Of a stretch of DNA of 64,000 nt, positions 12,522-23,600 are shown piece after piece. Every line of letters starts with the position of its first letter. Within the stretch, counting starts at the first letter, position 1. Both the position numbers and the translations under genes were made by a program. The notes under the pieces are model-generated. The model was given only the letters and a program-made list of their open reading frames with translations. It was not told where the DNA came from and made no database searches. Source of the DNA: Daphnia carinata (taxonomy: Eukaryota > Arthropoda > Branchiopoda > Diplostraca > Daphniidae); assembly GCF_022539665.2 (NCBI RefSeq), contig NC_081333.1, forward strand, positions 3,968,001-4,032,000, given 5' to 3'.

Positions 12522-13946
12522 CTAAGAAGTAAGAATAAAAATTTTAATAAATTGTCAACACGATGAAGTTACATTCCAATAATCACACAGATTTCAAACG
12601 AGTACAATGAGTCGTTGAACGCATTGTTTTTTACTCGTATTTGTACCAAAATGATCACGTTTAGACTAAACGAAATTTAAGGAACGCGGTGAGACGTGCT
12701 TTTTTCTCATAATGTCAGTTTAGTTTCACCTGCAATCGATCGAAATGGTTTTAGAGCTTTGATGGCATTATCGCATAAAAGCGGAAGAAAATGGCGACTT
12801 TATGTTTGCCATAAAAAAAAATTGGGGGTGGATCGATATCCTCCTATTTCTCCAAACATTTACGTATATCATTGAAAATCACACGACAGCTTAAACACCT
12901 CTAAACCGACTACATCACATAGGACAGTTAAGTATACATGTGACCTTTAATGAATTTACATATAGGGAACGCGTTTTTTAATAGTACAATTTTCATCTAC
13001 TGAGAGAGCGAATACGAAGGACAACATTTCAACGTTTTGAAATGCTCCGAAACAGAAAAACTTAAATAAAGAGAAATAGAAATTATTCAAGGATTCACGT
13101 CCATGACGGCGCTTGGTAAAGATTGTCAAAACCAATACCGTCTGCTGAAATCCTTGAATAAAATGTATATACCTTGGTAAAAAAAAAAAAAGGTGAAAGT
13201 AAATGGTAAAACTAGAAGTCGAAAATGGGTCAAATAAAACGAGTGATGGCAATCGTAAAAATCCAAAATGTGAACAAATAATGAAAAATATTTTCACTCG
13301 GTTTCCAAGATATCCTAATTTGGTAGATGGCGATTAATCGTCATGCTCTATGATGATTCACAGACAAATTATAACGCAGTTTTTACGGTTGTCGTCTTCA
13401 CGCATCTGCGCTAGCGGATGGACAATTAACGTCATCAGCAAAATAAATGTTTGTTTTCTATTTAACTTGAACAGTGCGCCGTCAACCTCATTCGCAATGT
13501 CTCACAACAGATCTGGTTTCGAAACAAGACTCGATCCTATTTACCGGTTGCTTCGTATCAAAGATTCAAGTTTCACGCCAATTACGGTTGGATGCATGAC
13601 AGTCTAAATTTAGAGGGCGACGATGAAATGGCGCTCAACCAAGTCATCGTTTGGTTTTGCCTTTGAAATTCTTTCAGACACGCCTTCTTCGATCCCGATG
13701 GGGGCGTGATTTCGCTTGGCTAGGACGTCAGCTACTTTACACACCCCTTAAGGTTGCTTCCACATCGATCCTAAATCCCTTGAGCGAGTGAACTAGTGGT
13801 AGCTGTGACGTTATGACGTCAAAATAGGATGACTAATTTTCGAAAAGCCGCTAGATGTCACGATTAAACGCAAAGCACGTTTATCGGATGTGGTGCGTAA
13901 CTAAATAGGAGGAAAAACACGCATTTTTTATGGTTCATAGTCATAC
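12522..13946 (-). other. Large 5' UTR intron of receptor A
   Basis: This lies between the leader donor (13946) and the acceptor at 12523. No coding exon is seen. It holds a CRE-like TGACGTCA at 13814-13821, and a block (about 13600-13900) conserved in unit C at 29940-30210 and more weakly in unit B at 18290-18500. Confidence 0.5.
13814..13821. promoter_or_regulatory. CRE-like palindrome TGACGTCA (unit A)
   Basis: A perfect 8-bp CREB/ATF-type palindrome within the conserved block of the leader intron. The paralogous position in unit B reads TGACGCCA (broken), and unit C has two intact copies. Function is inferred only from motif and conservation. Confidence 0.35.
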
Positions 13947-14070
13947 CTTTAGTGACAACTAGCGCCACCGCTACTGCCCCAGAAAATGGTCAATATCCAA
14001 TGCTAAAGGCGCCGTGTTGGTGTTGCTCCTCACGCCGCAACTGTCCCACTCCAACGTGCAATTCATCACA
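13947..14070 (-). other. Candidate first (non-coding) exon of receptor A
   Basis: On the - strand a donor CTAAAG|gtatgac (13947/13946) follows about 120 nt that are strongly conserved with unit C (30440-30302, same gtatga donor). Unit B keeps the donor (about 18605) but has lost most of the exon. The 5' limit is approximate. Confidence 0.45.
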
Positions 14071-14160
14071 AAAATGAAGAACATGGGTTTGTAGCAGACA
14101 AAACTTGTTCTAGGAAATCAATAATCGAACAAACGTTCAGATAAAAATGTCACGAGGCAA

Positions 14161-14171
14161 AAGATGGCGGC
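14161..14171 (+). promoter_or_regulatory. YY1-type element AAGATGGCGGC (unit A promoter)
   Basis: A consensus-like YY1/pleiohomeotic core lies about 90 bp upstream of the candidate first exon. The paralogous sites read AAGATGGCGAC in unit C (30503-30513) and AGATGTCGAG in the dead unit B (about 18640), so the core is lost where the gene is lost. Confidence 0.35.
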
Positions 14172-14179
14172 CGTGCTGC

Positions 14180-15290
14180 AACGTGTGGATGTAAGAAGAC
14201 GTGGATTAATTCACGACCCTTTTCACGTTATCTGGGATCCATTGCAACTCAAATGTTTTGAAATTTGTTGATCAGTCCCACAAAGGATCCAATGAATTAG
14301 CCACGGCAATTATGAACGCTTGGAGAAGTTGTTTTGAAATAGGTTTTGTTCTACATTCTTTGTATGGGGTGTTCGGAGACGTAAGTAAAAAAATTTGTTT
14401 TCTCCAGACGACGACTGAGTCAAAATATCAAGAGAAAGCGATTGGCAATGAAAACACTGCGCAGGAGAAAAAAACTACAACACCCATGACAAGACTTCTG
14501 CCACTACTGAAGGCTGCCTGGCTGAGCCAAGCTGCCAAGGTTGCTTATTGCGTAGTAGTGGCATGCACACTTGGCGGGAGGTTTCGGTGGGCGGGAACTG
14601 ATCTGTGTATGTTTGTGGCGGACACATTTTGCCTCGCGACACTCATGTTAAATGCCATCTAGCGGTTATTATTGTAAGACAATATAGAAGATGTGTCGCT
14701 CTGTCAGCTGTTGGGCTTAGACGACAGGATCGATTAGCATTAGCTGCCGTGAATCCTGAATTTTCAACACCACCACTAAACTTTGGATGTTGTTGTTGAC
14801 CACAATATCTGATTCCATGCAACATTCCAACCCATCAGCCCCCCCTTCCCACGCTATAACTGACGAAGAAGACTTTGATCTCGATTCGACGAACTGAGAC
14901 GGGTCACCCTTTATGCCTTCATGGCATTACGAGAAAAAATACAAGAAGACATATACATGAATTGACACAGTTTCAAAGAATTTGCTGCTTCCCAGTAATA
15001 AAAAATGTTTCACAAACAACTGTGACCCGGAGCCCCAAGCGTTAGCCGAAGTCAGACTTTCAATATACTCCGACTATGGCCTATCACTCTCAATGTGACA
15101 CGAAATTTTCGTTGCAGACTACTGCAATGAATTGACAGTTTTGTCTTCTTCTCAACTTGTAACATACATTAAAATAACTTATTCTCAATGTGATCTGTAG
15201 TACTTGTGCCATGTTTGTAGGCTAAGTCATAAATGAAGAAGTGTTTTTATTTTTTGTGGGACAAAATAAATAAAACGAATCAAAGAAATT
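14180..15290. other. Spacer between unit A promoter and unit B 3' flank
   Basis: No gene is seen. It aligns well with 18750-20230 of the next unit (for example the shared block ending GTTGTTGTTGACCA near 14800 and 19240). It includes the empty insertion site ATTGAC (15131-15136) that corresponds to the ACTAAC target duplication of the 19588-20050 element. Confidence 0.5.
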
Positions 15291-15493
15291 TCAAAAGACA
15301 CTGTTGAAATATTATTCGTATCTTTGATCACGAATACAAGCAAAACATTATTAACGAGTCCGTATTTTCCCATTTGTGTTATCCACTTCCTTTTATTTCG
15401 ACGACAGTCGCAAAAATCAATTATTTACCGGAATGCACAGTATATACACTGACTTGGGATTACATTTATTAGATTATCAAATCGGGAATCTTC

Positions 15494-17925
15494 CCGTTCA
15501 TTCCGGCCAATTTTAATCGACTGAGACGTGTAGTTCGAATCGTATCTCACACGGACAACGATATCCTCGGCATAATTTGCAACTGACAAACTGGAGATGA
15601 ACCAAAATTTCCATTAGCTTTTCCAAATAAAAACAGATATACAACACTGCTTGGTGCACGCCGACCATCACTGCAGTCTTGTTATAAAGAGGAATATTTC
15701 CGATGGGATTGAGACAGGCCACCACCTCATTGGTTTACTATGTATAATACGCAAACCTACCACCGTGTAGCTTGTTCCCGTGACTTCTTGATAAAAAAAA
15801 AAAAATGACCAGCTGATTACTTTTATCGTTGTTGAAATGGAATTGGCATAAGCCCTCAAATCTTTAGGCTGGTCTACTTCTATAAATTAAACAAAAGGAA
15901 ACAACAATGAAAATATAAACAAATAATACTAATCCTTGAGTTAGCTCATGCTTTACCCTCTGGACTCGTTCTCTCGTACAAAAGGGCTTTACGGGCGTCT
16001 ATGCGTGTCCCGTTTTCTTCCGTGCTACACTACAGGAACTGTTTCGATATTATTTACCGATGCTCCTTGGCGAATATAACAAGGACCTAAAACTGTAACT
16101 CATTGTTTTGTATAAGTAAAATTGTAACTCATTGTTTTGTTTCCTCTCCTCCCCAAAACTAAGATGACATTGCTGCACCTAGAATTACCATTGAATTTCA
16201 ATAATGTAGTTCCATCCCAAAAATTGCTAACGAAGAAAATCCTTTTTCTTACCAAAATGCGTTGTTTCGTTTTATAAAACAATTTCCAGTTTTCAATTCG
16301 ACATACGGGTATTCTTCGTTGAAAATGGTCATCGCGGAACCATCCTGCATGCCTCACTGCCGCCTTGGCCACATTGGCCACATTGGTCGCATACGACAGA
16401 CAAATCAATGGTGTTCAATAGATTTTTTTTTCTCGTTTAAAAGTCAAAACACAAAAGGAGTGAGAGGAACAATTAAAAACCAGATTTTTGCCATTTTCTT
16501 ATAAAAGACATATGATCAATCAACAAGAGGAAATCCAAGTCACGACCGATTGGAGTACCAAGGCCTTTCGCACAACAACTAAATTGACTATGATATTGAC
16601 AGCTTTTATTGGCATTTGATTTCCCAATGGTTCCCAAGGACCCCTCTCCCCAAAGAAAAAAAAAACGAGATGCCGAATTCCTCGACTTCTATGGTCCTTT
16701 ACTGACCCCGTGCTTTTTCCTGACATTATGAACCAGTTTATTCCCATTTTTGGTAATGAGAGACTTAATCATTTGGCTAAAAGCTCAGATGGGTATTGAT
16801 TGGTATTCAAAAAAACCTTACCTTTTTGGCAGTCGTCATTGCTCCAACAAGTTTTCGTCCATCACCATCAGTTGGACAAAGATCCGGGCATTTGGGACAT
16901 TCGCTGGCAATTTTATTGCCCTGAAAACAGAATGAAAATAAATATAATGAAAAAAGATCTGTCGGGAGTATTCTATGTTGGCGGGAGTTACAAGAACCCG
17001 AAAATATTTAACATTCATTTATCCAACATCTCCAATTTCCCTTTACAATTAAACTACTTTCGATCGAAGATAGCGGATGAAACTTATTATTATTATCATT
17101 AAAAGTAATCTTTTTATCTTAATCCAAAAGGTGGCACTAAAAATCCTTAACCTTTCCCTTACGTAAACGCCAATACACCTTTCGCAAACAAACAAAAAAC
17201 CGGTTTCCCTAATATGGACGACGACACAAACCAACAAGAAATGCCATGAACGAACACTTCTAGTTTAGATTAAAATACTTAAGAACCAAATAATAATAAT
17301 AACCTGGACGAAATGATTGAGGCGCCCAGAATGACCAATCCGGCCTCTGTCGATTGATTCCACGTACTAAAGATTTGGATTTTTTTCAATCAAGACGAAA
17401 CCGCGCTGCAATTCCGCCAAAGATCTGAGTCCAATTTCCTGTTTAATTCACAATAAAACAGCGATTAGAATAGCAACACTTCATGAAATGTAATACACAA
17501 GAAAAGGATGAACAGACTCACACATACTAGGACAAACTGGAAAAAATGGTCACCCAAATATTTCTTCCGTTGAGTAACCGTGGGAATTAAGTGCTTTGCT
17601 TTAATGGCGCATAAAAATTACAACTTTTAACCAAAACATAAAATAATCAGTTATTTGGTAATGACACTAGTAAATGGCTTCGAAAATCAAAAGCAGGTTT
17701 TCCTTCACTAAACCAGTGGTCAAGGAGTTTGTGAAAATGATAACATCTTTTATCACCAAGTGAATGTGACGATATTTGTTGGCTTGCTCGTTAAAATTAT
17801 TACGTAACATTACTTCAAAGACTTACCATACTCTCTTTCTCTCCTAGAGACTGATTTAATATTTCGTCTGTCATTTCCACTTCTTTGCACTGGCGATTTT
17901 TTTTCTGTTTTCCTTTATTTCTTCT
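15494..17925 (-). pseudogene. Insulin receptor pseudogene (copy B), kinase deleted
   Basis: Order of recognisable remnants, named by exon of copy A: exon 14 (about 15494-15583), exon 13 (15650-15835), start of exon 11 (15840-15880), end of exon 10 (15957-16015), part of exon 6 (16252-16318) fused to the start of exon 5 (16340-16393), exon 4 (16819-16923), exon 3 (17305-17441), a stub of exon 2 (17521-17540) and the ends of exon 1 (17827-17925). Exons 7-9, 12 and 15-20 are missing, so there is no transmembrane helix or kinase. The position matching the A/C start codon reads CCT on the + strand (17912-17914) instead of CAT, so ATG has become AGG. Several frameshifts and stops occur in the fragments. 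Confidence 0.9.
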
Positions 17926-17989
17926 AAGTTGTTTGATGCGAGTGCTTAAATCCAACCGGTATCCATATCAACCGATCTTCAACCCTATG

Positions 17990-19587
17990 AGACAGATAAA
18001 ATTTAATAAAATACCAGTAAAACGAAGTTACAATCCGATTTTTACCCTCAATTGTAATTAAGGGCGGATCCGAGTCTTCCTCTTTCGATCTTCTTATTTT
18101 ATTTGGTGGTTCTTCGATACGTTTATTTCACGGCCACTCTACAGCTTAACCATTTCCGACTACTACCCACCTCCAAACCGACTGCAGCTGGCTAGTTCAC
18201 ATGAGGGAGTCAAAGAATACATGAGATTGTCAATAAATGTTATTCTTAAATAAGGAATACCTACGACCATATGTATCTTGGGCGACTTTTAAATGGCATT
18301 CGACCCAATAATCGTCTGTTTTAGTCTTCGAAATTATTTCAGCCACACTTTCTACGATCCTGAATGGGACGTGATTTCCTTCACTTGGGCGTCAGTTGTT
18401 CACATACTTCCTACAATTGCGACTACGTCGATCCTAAATCCCTCGACGTTGTTGAACTGGTGGTAGCTGTAACGTGATGACGCCAAAATAGACTGAATAA
18501 TTTTCGAAAAGCAGCTTAAAGTCATGGGGTTACCAAAGAAAAGTTTCTCGATTAGTTCATAACGAAATACGAGGAAAAATATGGATTTCTAATTTTTCAT
18601 ACCTTCAGTGTTGACCTAGTGCCAAAATGTCAAGAGGTAAAAGATGTCGAGCGTGCACAACATGTGGATGTAAGCATGTGGATTAATTCACTACACTTTT
18701 CACATAACTTAATGTAGGATCTATTCTAACTCCAATATTGTTAAATTTTTCAAAATTCAGTCCAACACAACTCCTTAACGGATTCAGTACGGTAATTAAC
18801 ATGTGATTGAATTAATTTTTTGAAATGGCTTTTATTGTATATTCCTTTTTTGGTTGTGCAGAGACGTAAGTGAAAATTTAGTTTTTTCCAGCGACGACAA
18901 GAACCAAATACTAGGGGGAAAGCGATTGGCAACGAAAATACTGAATAAGAGAAAGACATAACGACAACATTCATTCCGAGACCACTGACACCACTGAAGG
19001 CTGAGCCAAGGTTGCACGATAGCCCCTTACGTCCTAGTGGCATGCAAACTTGGCGGGAACTAAACCTTGGACGTTTGTACACAGTATTTGTTGCCTTGCC
19101 TCGCATCTTATATGCCATCTAGCGGGTTACATGTAAAATTTCCCAGAAAATTTGTTAAACAGCTTTTGGAGTGGGAAGGACATGATCGATTGGCCGCCGC
19201 GAATCCTGAATTTTCAACACCACGACTTAACTTTAGATGTTGTTGTTGACCATGATATCTGATTACTTGCAACATTCCAAACCATCAGCCTCCCCTTCCC
19301 ACGCTTATAACTGACGCCGAAGACTTTGATCTCTATTCAACGAAACGAGAGGGTAAACTTTTATGTTCTCAGCATTATTGGAAAAAATGCAAGAAGACAT
19401 GCAAATGAAATGACAACTATTTCAAAGAATTTGCTTGTCCCCTGTAACTAAAAGCGTTTCGCGATCAGCTGTGACCGGTAGCCCCAAGCGTTATACCAGA
19501 AGTCAGATTTCAAAAACGCCACAACAATGGCCTATTCCCGTAAATGTCATACAGAATTCTCGTTGCAGACTACGACAATGAACTAAC
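17990..19587. other. Decayed 5' flank of pseudogene B
   Basis: It aligns in patches with the leader intron, first exon and promoter of units A and C. The leader donor (cataccttc, about 18600) survives, but the first exon is largely deleted, and the YY1-like and CRE-like cores are mutated. No functional gene is seen. Confidence 0.5.
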
Positions 19588-20050
19588 TATGGCAATCCGT
19601 TTTACCCAAAAACAAAAACATATTTTTTTTATATATTACTCCACCATCTACCGGTCAGATTTCTAGTTAATTCTCTACCTACACTCACCGAATGTTTTCT
19701 GCTGCATCACGCTAGTGCTGTAGCGTACTTGCGCTTGGGCTTATTTATCAGTCGGGCTTAAAAATTTTTTCGGCAAAAACTGACACTCATCGGAATTGGT
19801 TTAATATCACAGGATATACTCAAAATTGAATGTTGATTCCGGTAAAATTGCTATTTTTTTCATTAAGTTAATCGTTTTTGAAATACACCTAATATTTGAT
19901 GGAATGCTAGCGCGCCAGTACGCTACAGCGCTAGCTAGATGTAGCAGAAAGTCGGGCTTATTTATTAGTCGGGCTTAACATTTGGCTACTGGCCCGCTAG
20001 CATTGCATCAAATATTCGGTGCATTTCTTTTAGTAAAACGGATTGCCATA
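19588..20050. mobile_element. Foldback/MITE-like element, 463 bp
   Basis: Perfect 18-bp terminal inverted repeats, TATGGCAATCCGTTTTAC at 19588-19605 and its reverse complement at 20033-20050, are flanked by a 6-bp duplication ACTAAC (19582-19587 and 20051-20056). The paralogous sequence in unit A (15121-15145) runs straight through with a single ATTGAC, so the insertion postdates the duplication. Inside are nested inverted arms (19891-19920 with 19987-20016, 2 mismatches in 30; and about 19691-19735 with 19913-19951) and a direct repeat beginning GTCGGGCTTATTTAT (19751 and 19951 regions). No ORF of transposase type is seen, so it is non-autonomous. The superfamily cannot be assigned from a 6-bp target duplication. 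Confidence 0.85.
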
Positions 20051-20621
20051 ACTAACAGCTTTGTCTTCTTCTCAGTTTATAAACTACTCTCGTCGGAATA
20101 ATATTCTCAATATGATCTGAAATGCTTGCGCCGAGTATGTAGGCTAAGGTCACAACAGAAGTAGTTCTTTTCCGAGTGTTTTTGTGGGACCATAAATAAA
20201 ACAAGTCGAAGAGATTTCGAAATGCACTGTATAAATATTATTCGTAACTTTGACACAAACACATACAAAGCATTGTTGACCAGTCCGTTTTTCGGCATCT
20301 GTGTTATCCACAACGTCAGGGTTCCTTTTTTTCGGCAGTCACAAAATTCATTTTTTACCGGAACGTTCAGTATATACACTGGCTTAGGGTTACATATACA
20401 TATATATATATACATTTATAAGTACAAACAATACACTGAAAAATAAATGTCAGATAATAATGAAGGAGATAATCGAAGAGACTTTTTTGTTTGCAAATGC
20501 ACTGGTTTGTTTCTGTTATGAGCTATTCCCTTTCTTGTAGGTAAACTGACAGACAAAACACTGGTTTGCACGAGGTAGATTATAACTCGGAGGAGACTGA
20601 GAGAGATAATGGAGAAATTCG

Positions 20622-23600
20622 TCAGCATTCTGTGTTGTTATGCCGTCGCTGTTTCAAGATGCCCATGACGTAACCGTTGGACGTGCTGCCGTTGCTCACG
20701 TAACTGCCTTTGCTGTCCTCGCTGGCCACCGAGGTAGTCCCCTTGGAGCTGTCACTTTTGCTGCCGTTGCCGTTGGAAGCCACATGACCGCTAGGATTTT
20801 TCACAAGAATATAGGCACCACCTCTATCATGCGGGAAAAGGACCGGAACATGATCTTCGTCACCAAGTTCGTCATCTCTTAGATCTTCTTCGCCATCAGC
20901 ATTTCTTCTGCTTTCGAATCGCGGATCAGAGACAAGCGGTATTCCACTTTCATTGTCGATTTGTCGTTCGTCATCGATTTGCAAAATGTCGGCACTTCCA
21001 TAAAGCCGAGTTTGTGATAAAGGGTCACTCACGAGAAAATCCCCACTCTCAAGTAATGCTTCACGAAGCGATGAAGATGGATCATTAAAAAACTGTGTCT
21101 CTTTCTCGTATTGCGCCTTGAGAGCAGCACGGGCACTGACACCAGCGTCTGAATGGTAAAAGGATACACTTGCAAACTGCGATGGAACCTACGCAAACAA
21201 ATTATTTGTTAATAGGAGATCATCAATCGAAGATGTCAACGTCATCTTACGTCAGGTAGAAGATTTTCGATGAGGTCAATAAAAGTGGGTCGTTTCTTGG
21301 CAAGGAATTGCCAACAACTTTCCATAAGAATATATAGCCTGTCTGGACACCCTTCGGGCCGTTCCATGACTCCGCCGTCGATGACGTACTTGAGAACCTG
21401 CTCGTTGGTCAAACCCTGGTAGGGCTGCGAAGCCAAAGTGGCCATTTCCCAGAGGACGACGCCAAAACTCCAGACGTCGCACTGCGAGGTGTAGACGCCG
21501 TCCCGCAGCGACTCGGGTGCCATCCACCTGACGGGCAAAAGCCCTTTACCTCCTTTGCGGTAATAATCCGTCTCGTAAATGTCGCGCGTCAACCCGAAAT
21601 CGCCTATCTTGACCGTCAGATCGCCGGCCACCATGCAATTACGAGCGGCCAAATCGCGATGGACGTACTTCTTCTCAGACAGGTACAACATGCCGTCGGC
21701 GATTTCGATGGCCATCTTCAAGATGCACTGAAATAAATCAATAATCGTTATGAAAGTACGTGCAACTACAAGAGCCAGGGATGTGTGTACCTTGAGCGTA
21801 GGTGGTTGGCGGCCTTGATCAACATTTTCTTCACAGTCTGGGCGATGGGAACGCAAGTAAGACTTTAAATCTCCATTAACCATCAATTCCATGATGACTA
21901 ACGTCGGCTGGGCTTTTGAAACAACTCCCAATAGTTTAAGAACGTGGTGTGCATTAAATTCCCTGAAAAATTTTGTCGCGTTAGGATTTCAGTAATGAAT
22001 GAGACGAAAAATGATTCCTTACTTCATAACCGAGGCCTCCGTGAGAAATTCAATTCGCTCATTGATGGTGGCTTTTTCATTGACAGTCTTCACAGCGCAC
22101 TTGACCTCGGGCTCGTTGGGAACCGTGTTGCGCAACAGACCCTCGTAAACCATGCCAAAAGAGCCCTGACCCAGTTCATGCAGGATGACTACGTTCTCTC
22201 GGGCCACTTCCCACTCGTCGGGAACATATTCTGAACGAAAAAAATGCATTTGCAATTAAAGAAACGAATAACTTTCACAAATTGATAGTCAATACTATGG
22301 TAATCCGGATTGATGGATATGATTCCATGTTCATCCTTGTTCTTTTTGTTCTTCATCATGAAGTATCCAATGCATAGAATCGATATGATTACTATTAACA
22401 CAAGGACGAGAATACCGGTAAGAATGCTGCCACTAAGTCCATTGAAGTGTTCCTGTTTGAACGGAAAACGTGAAGTGAAAGTAATATCTCTTGAAACAGG
22501 GACACTACCTCAATAAGAAAGCAAACGTCCTTTGTGGGTGGGCCAGACCCAGCTAAAGAAAAAGCCCGGACTTGGACGCAGTAGTTTCCAGGTATTAGAT
22601 CTCCCAGCACTCGGGTTTTGTTGCTTTCTACAAAGTCTTTTCGACGAACGCATTCTTTAACGATTTTGCCCTGAAATAAACATTTGAAACAACGTATAAA
22701 AATGGGAAAACATGGAAACGAAAAGACATGACATAAACCTACGTTGTCTGATCGTTTGTACTCAAGTAGGTATTTCGTTATAAGACCATTGGGATCCTCC
22801 GGTTCATTCCATCCAATTTTGATCGATCGAGACGTGTGATTCGAGTCGTATCTCATTATACCACCAACGATATCATCGGCATAATCTGTAATAGACAAAC
22901 GGAAGATGAAATCACAGTTCCATTGAGAATTTTTCAAATAAAAATGAGTATACCACTCTGCTTGGTGCGAGCTGACGTAACGGCAGTCATACTACAAAGG
23001 CTTTTACCCGTGTTGGGATCAGTTTCATGACAAGCAACAACTTTAATCGTATACTCGGCATAGTGTCGTACGCCTACCACCGTGTAGCTCGTTCCAGTCA
23101 CTTTTTGATAAAAGGTGACCAGCCGATTATTATCGTAGATGTTGGTGTGATTTTCATTAGCTATCATGGCCGTCGCTCGGTTCTGCGACGAATTAATTAT
23201 TGCCTTGTCTTCTGGGAATTCTATATCTTGTTCACCCACTGCGGTCGTTGTATCAACGTGACGTTTGTTTCTGGCGAAGCTACTACGCCAAGAAAAGATC
23301 CAGTTACTTCCGGCTAATTAGAAGGCAGCAAAAAAACAAAACTTACTGGGTGTCTTTGACATAAATTTTGTCATGCAGGAAGTTTTCAAATTCAATCTTG
23401 AATTGTTGTTCTTTTTCTTTCTTCTCCAATGTAATTTTATCGCTCGGCCCAGTACATTCACAACACTTCCCTTGCTGAGTGTTAACAGCGCCACCGCTAC
23501 CACCTCCGGCGTTGTTATTTCCTCCCACGCCGATTCCAAGAAGAGTCGGATCGCTAAAGATCGATGTTCGATTGTCTGGGGATGCCTCCTCAACGGCTTT

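Larger units (their letters stand above)
4150..15240 (-). repeat. Tandem duplication unit A (intact insulin receptor A)
   Basis: First of three head-to-tail copies of a receptor gene with its 5' and 3' flanks. Homology with units B and C is visible in the 3' flank (4150 on), in all coding exons, in the leader exons and in the promoter/spacer block up to about 15240. The A/B boundary is arbitrary to within about 100 bp because similarity runs through the junction (15180-15310 matches 20100-20230). Confidence 0.75.
15240..20160 (-). repeat. Tandem duplication unit B (decayed)
   Basis: Middle copy of the receptor triplication, less than half the length of the other two. It has a 3' flank (15290-15420), ectodomain fragments (15494-17925), leader acceptor, promoter remnants (18290-19400) and spacer, plus a 463-bp insertion. 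Confidence 0.7.

Noticed and set aside
13350-13607. + strand ORF in the receptor A leader intron (and its unit C relative 29700-29951)
   Set aside because: The paralogous frames are not preserved between units, while the DNA is conserved in both coding and non-coding positions, so regulatory conservation is more likely.
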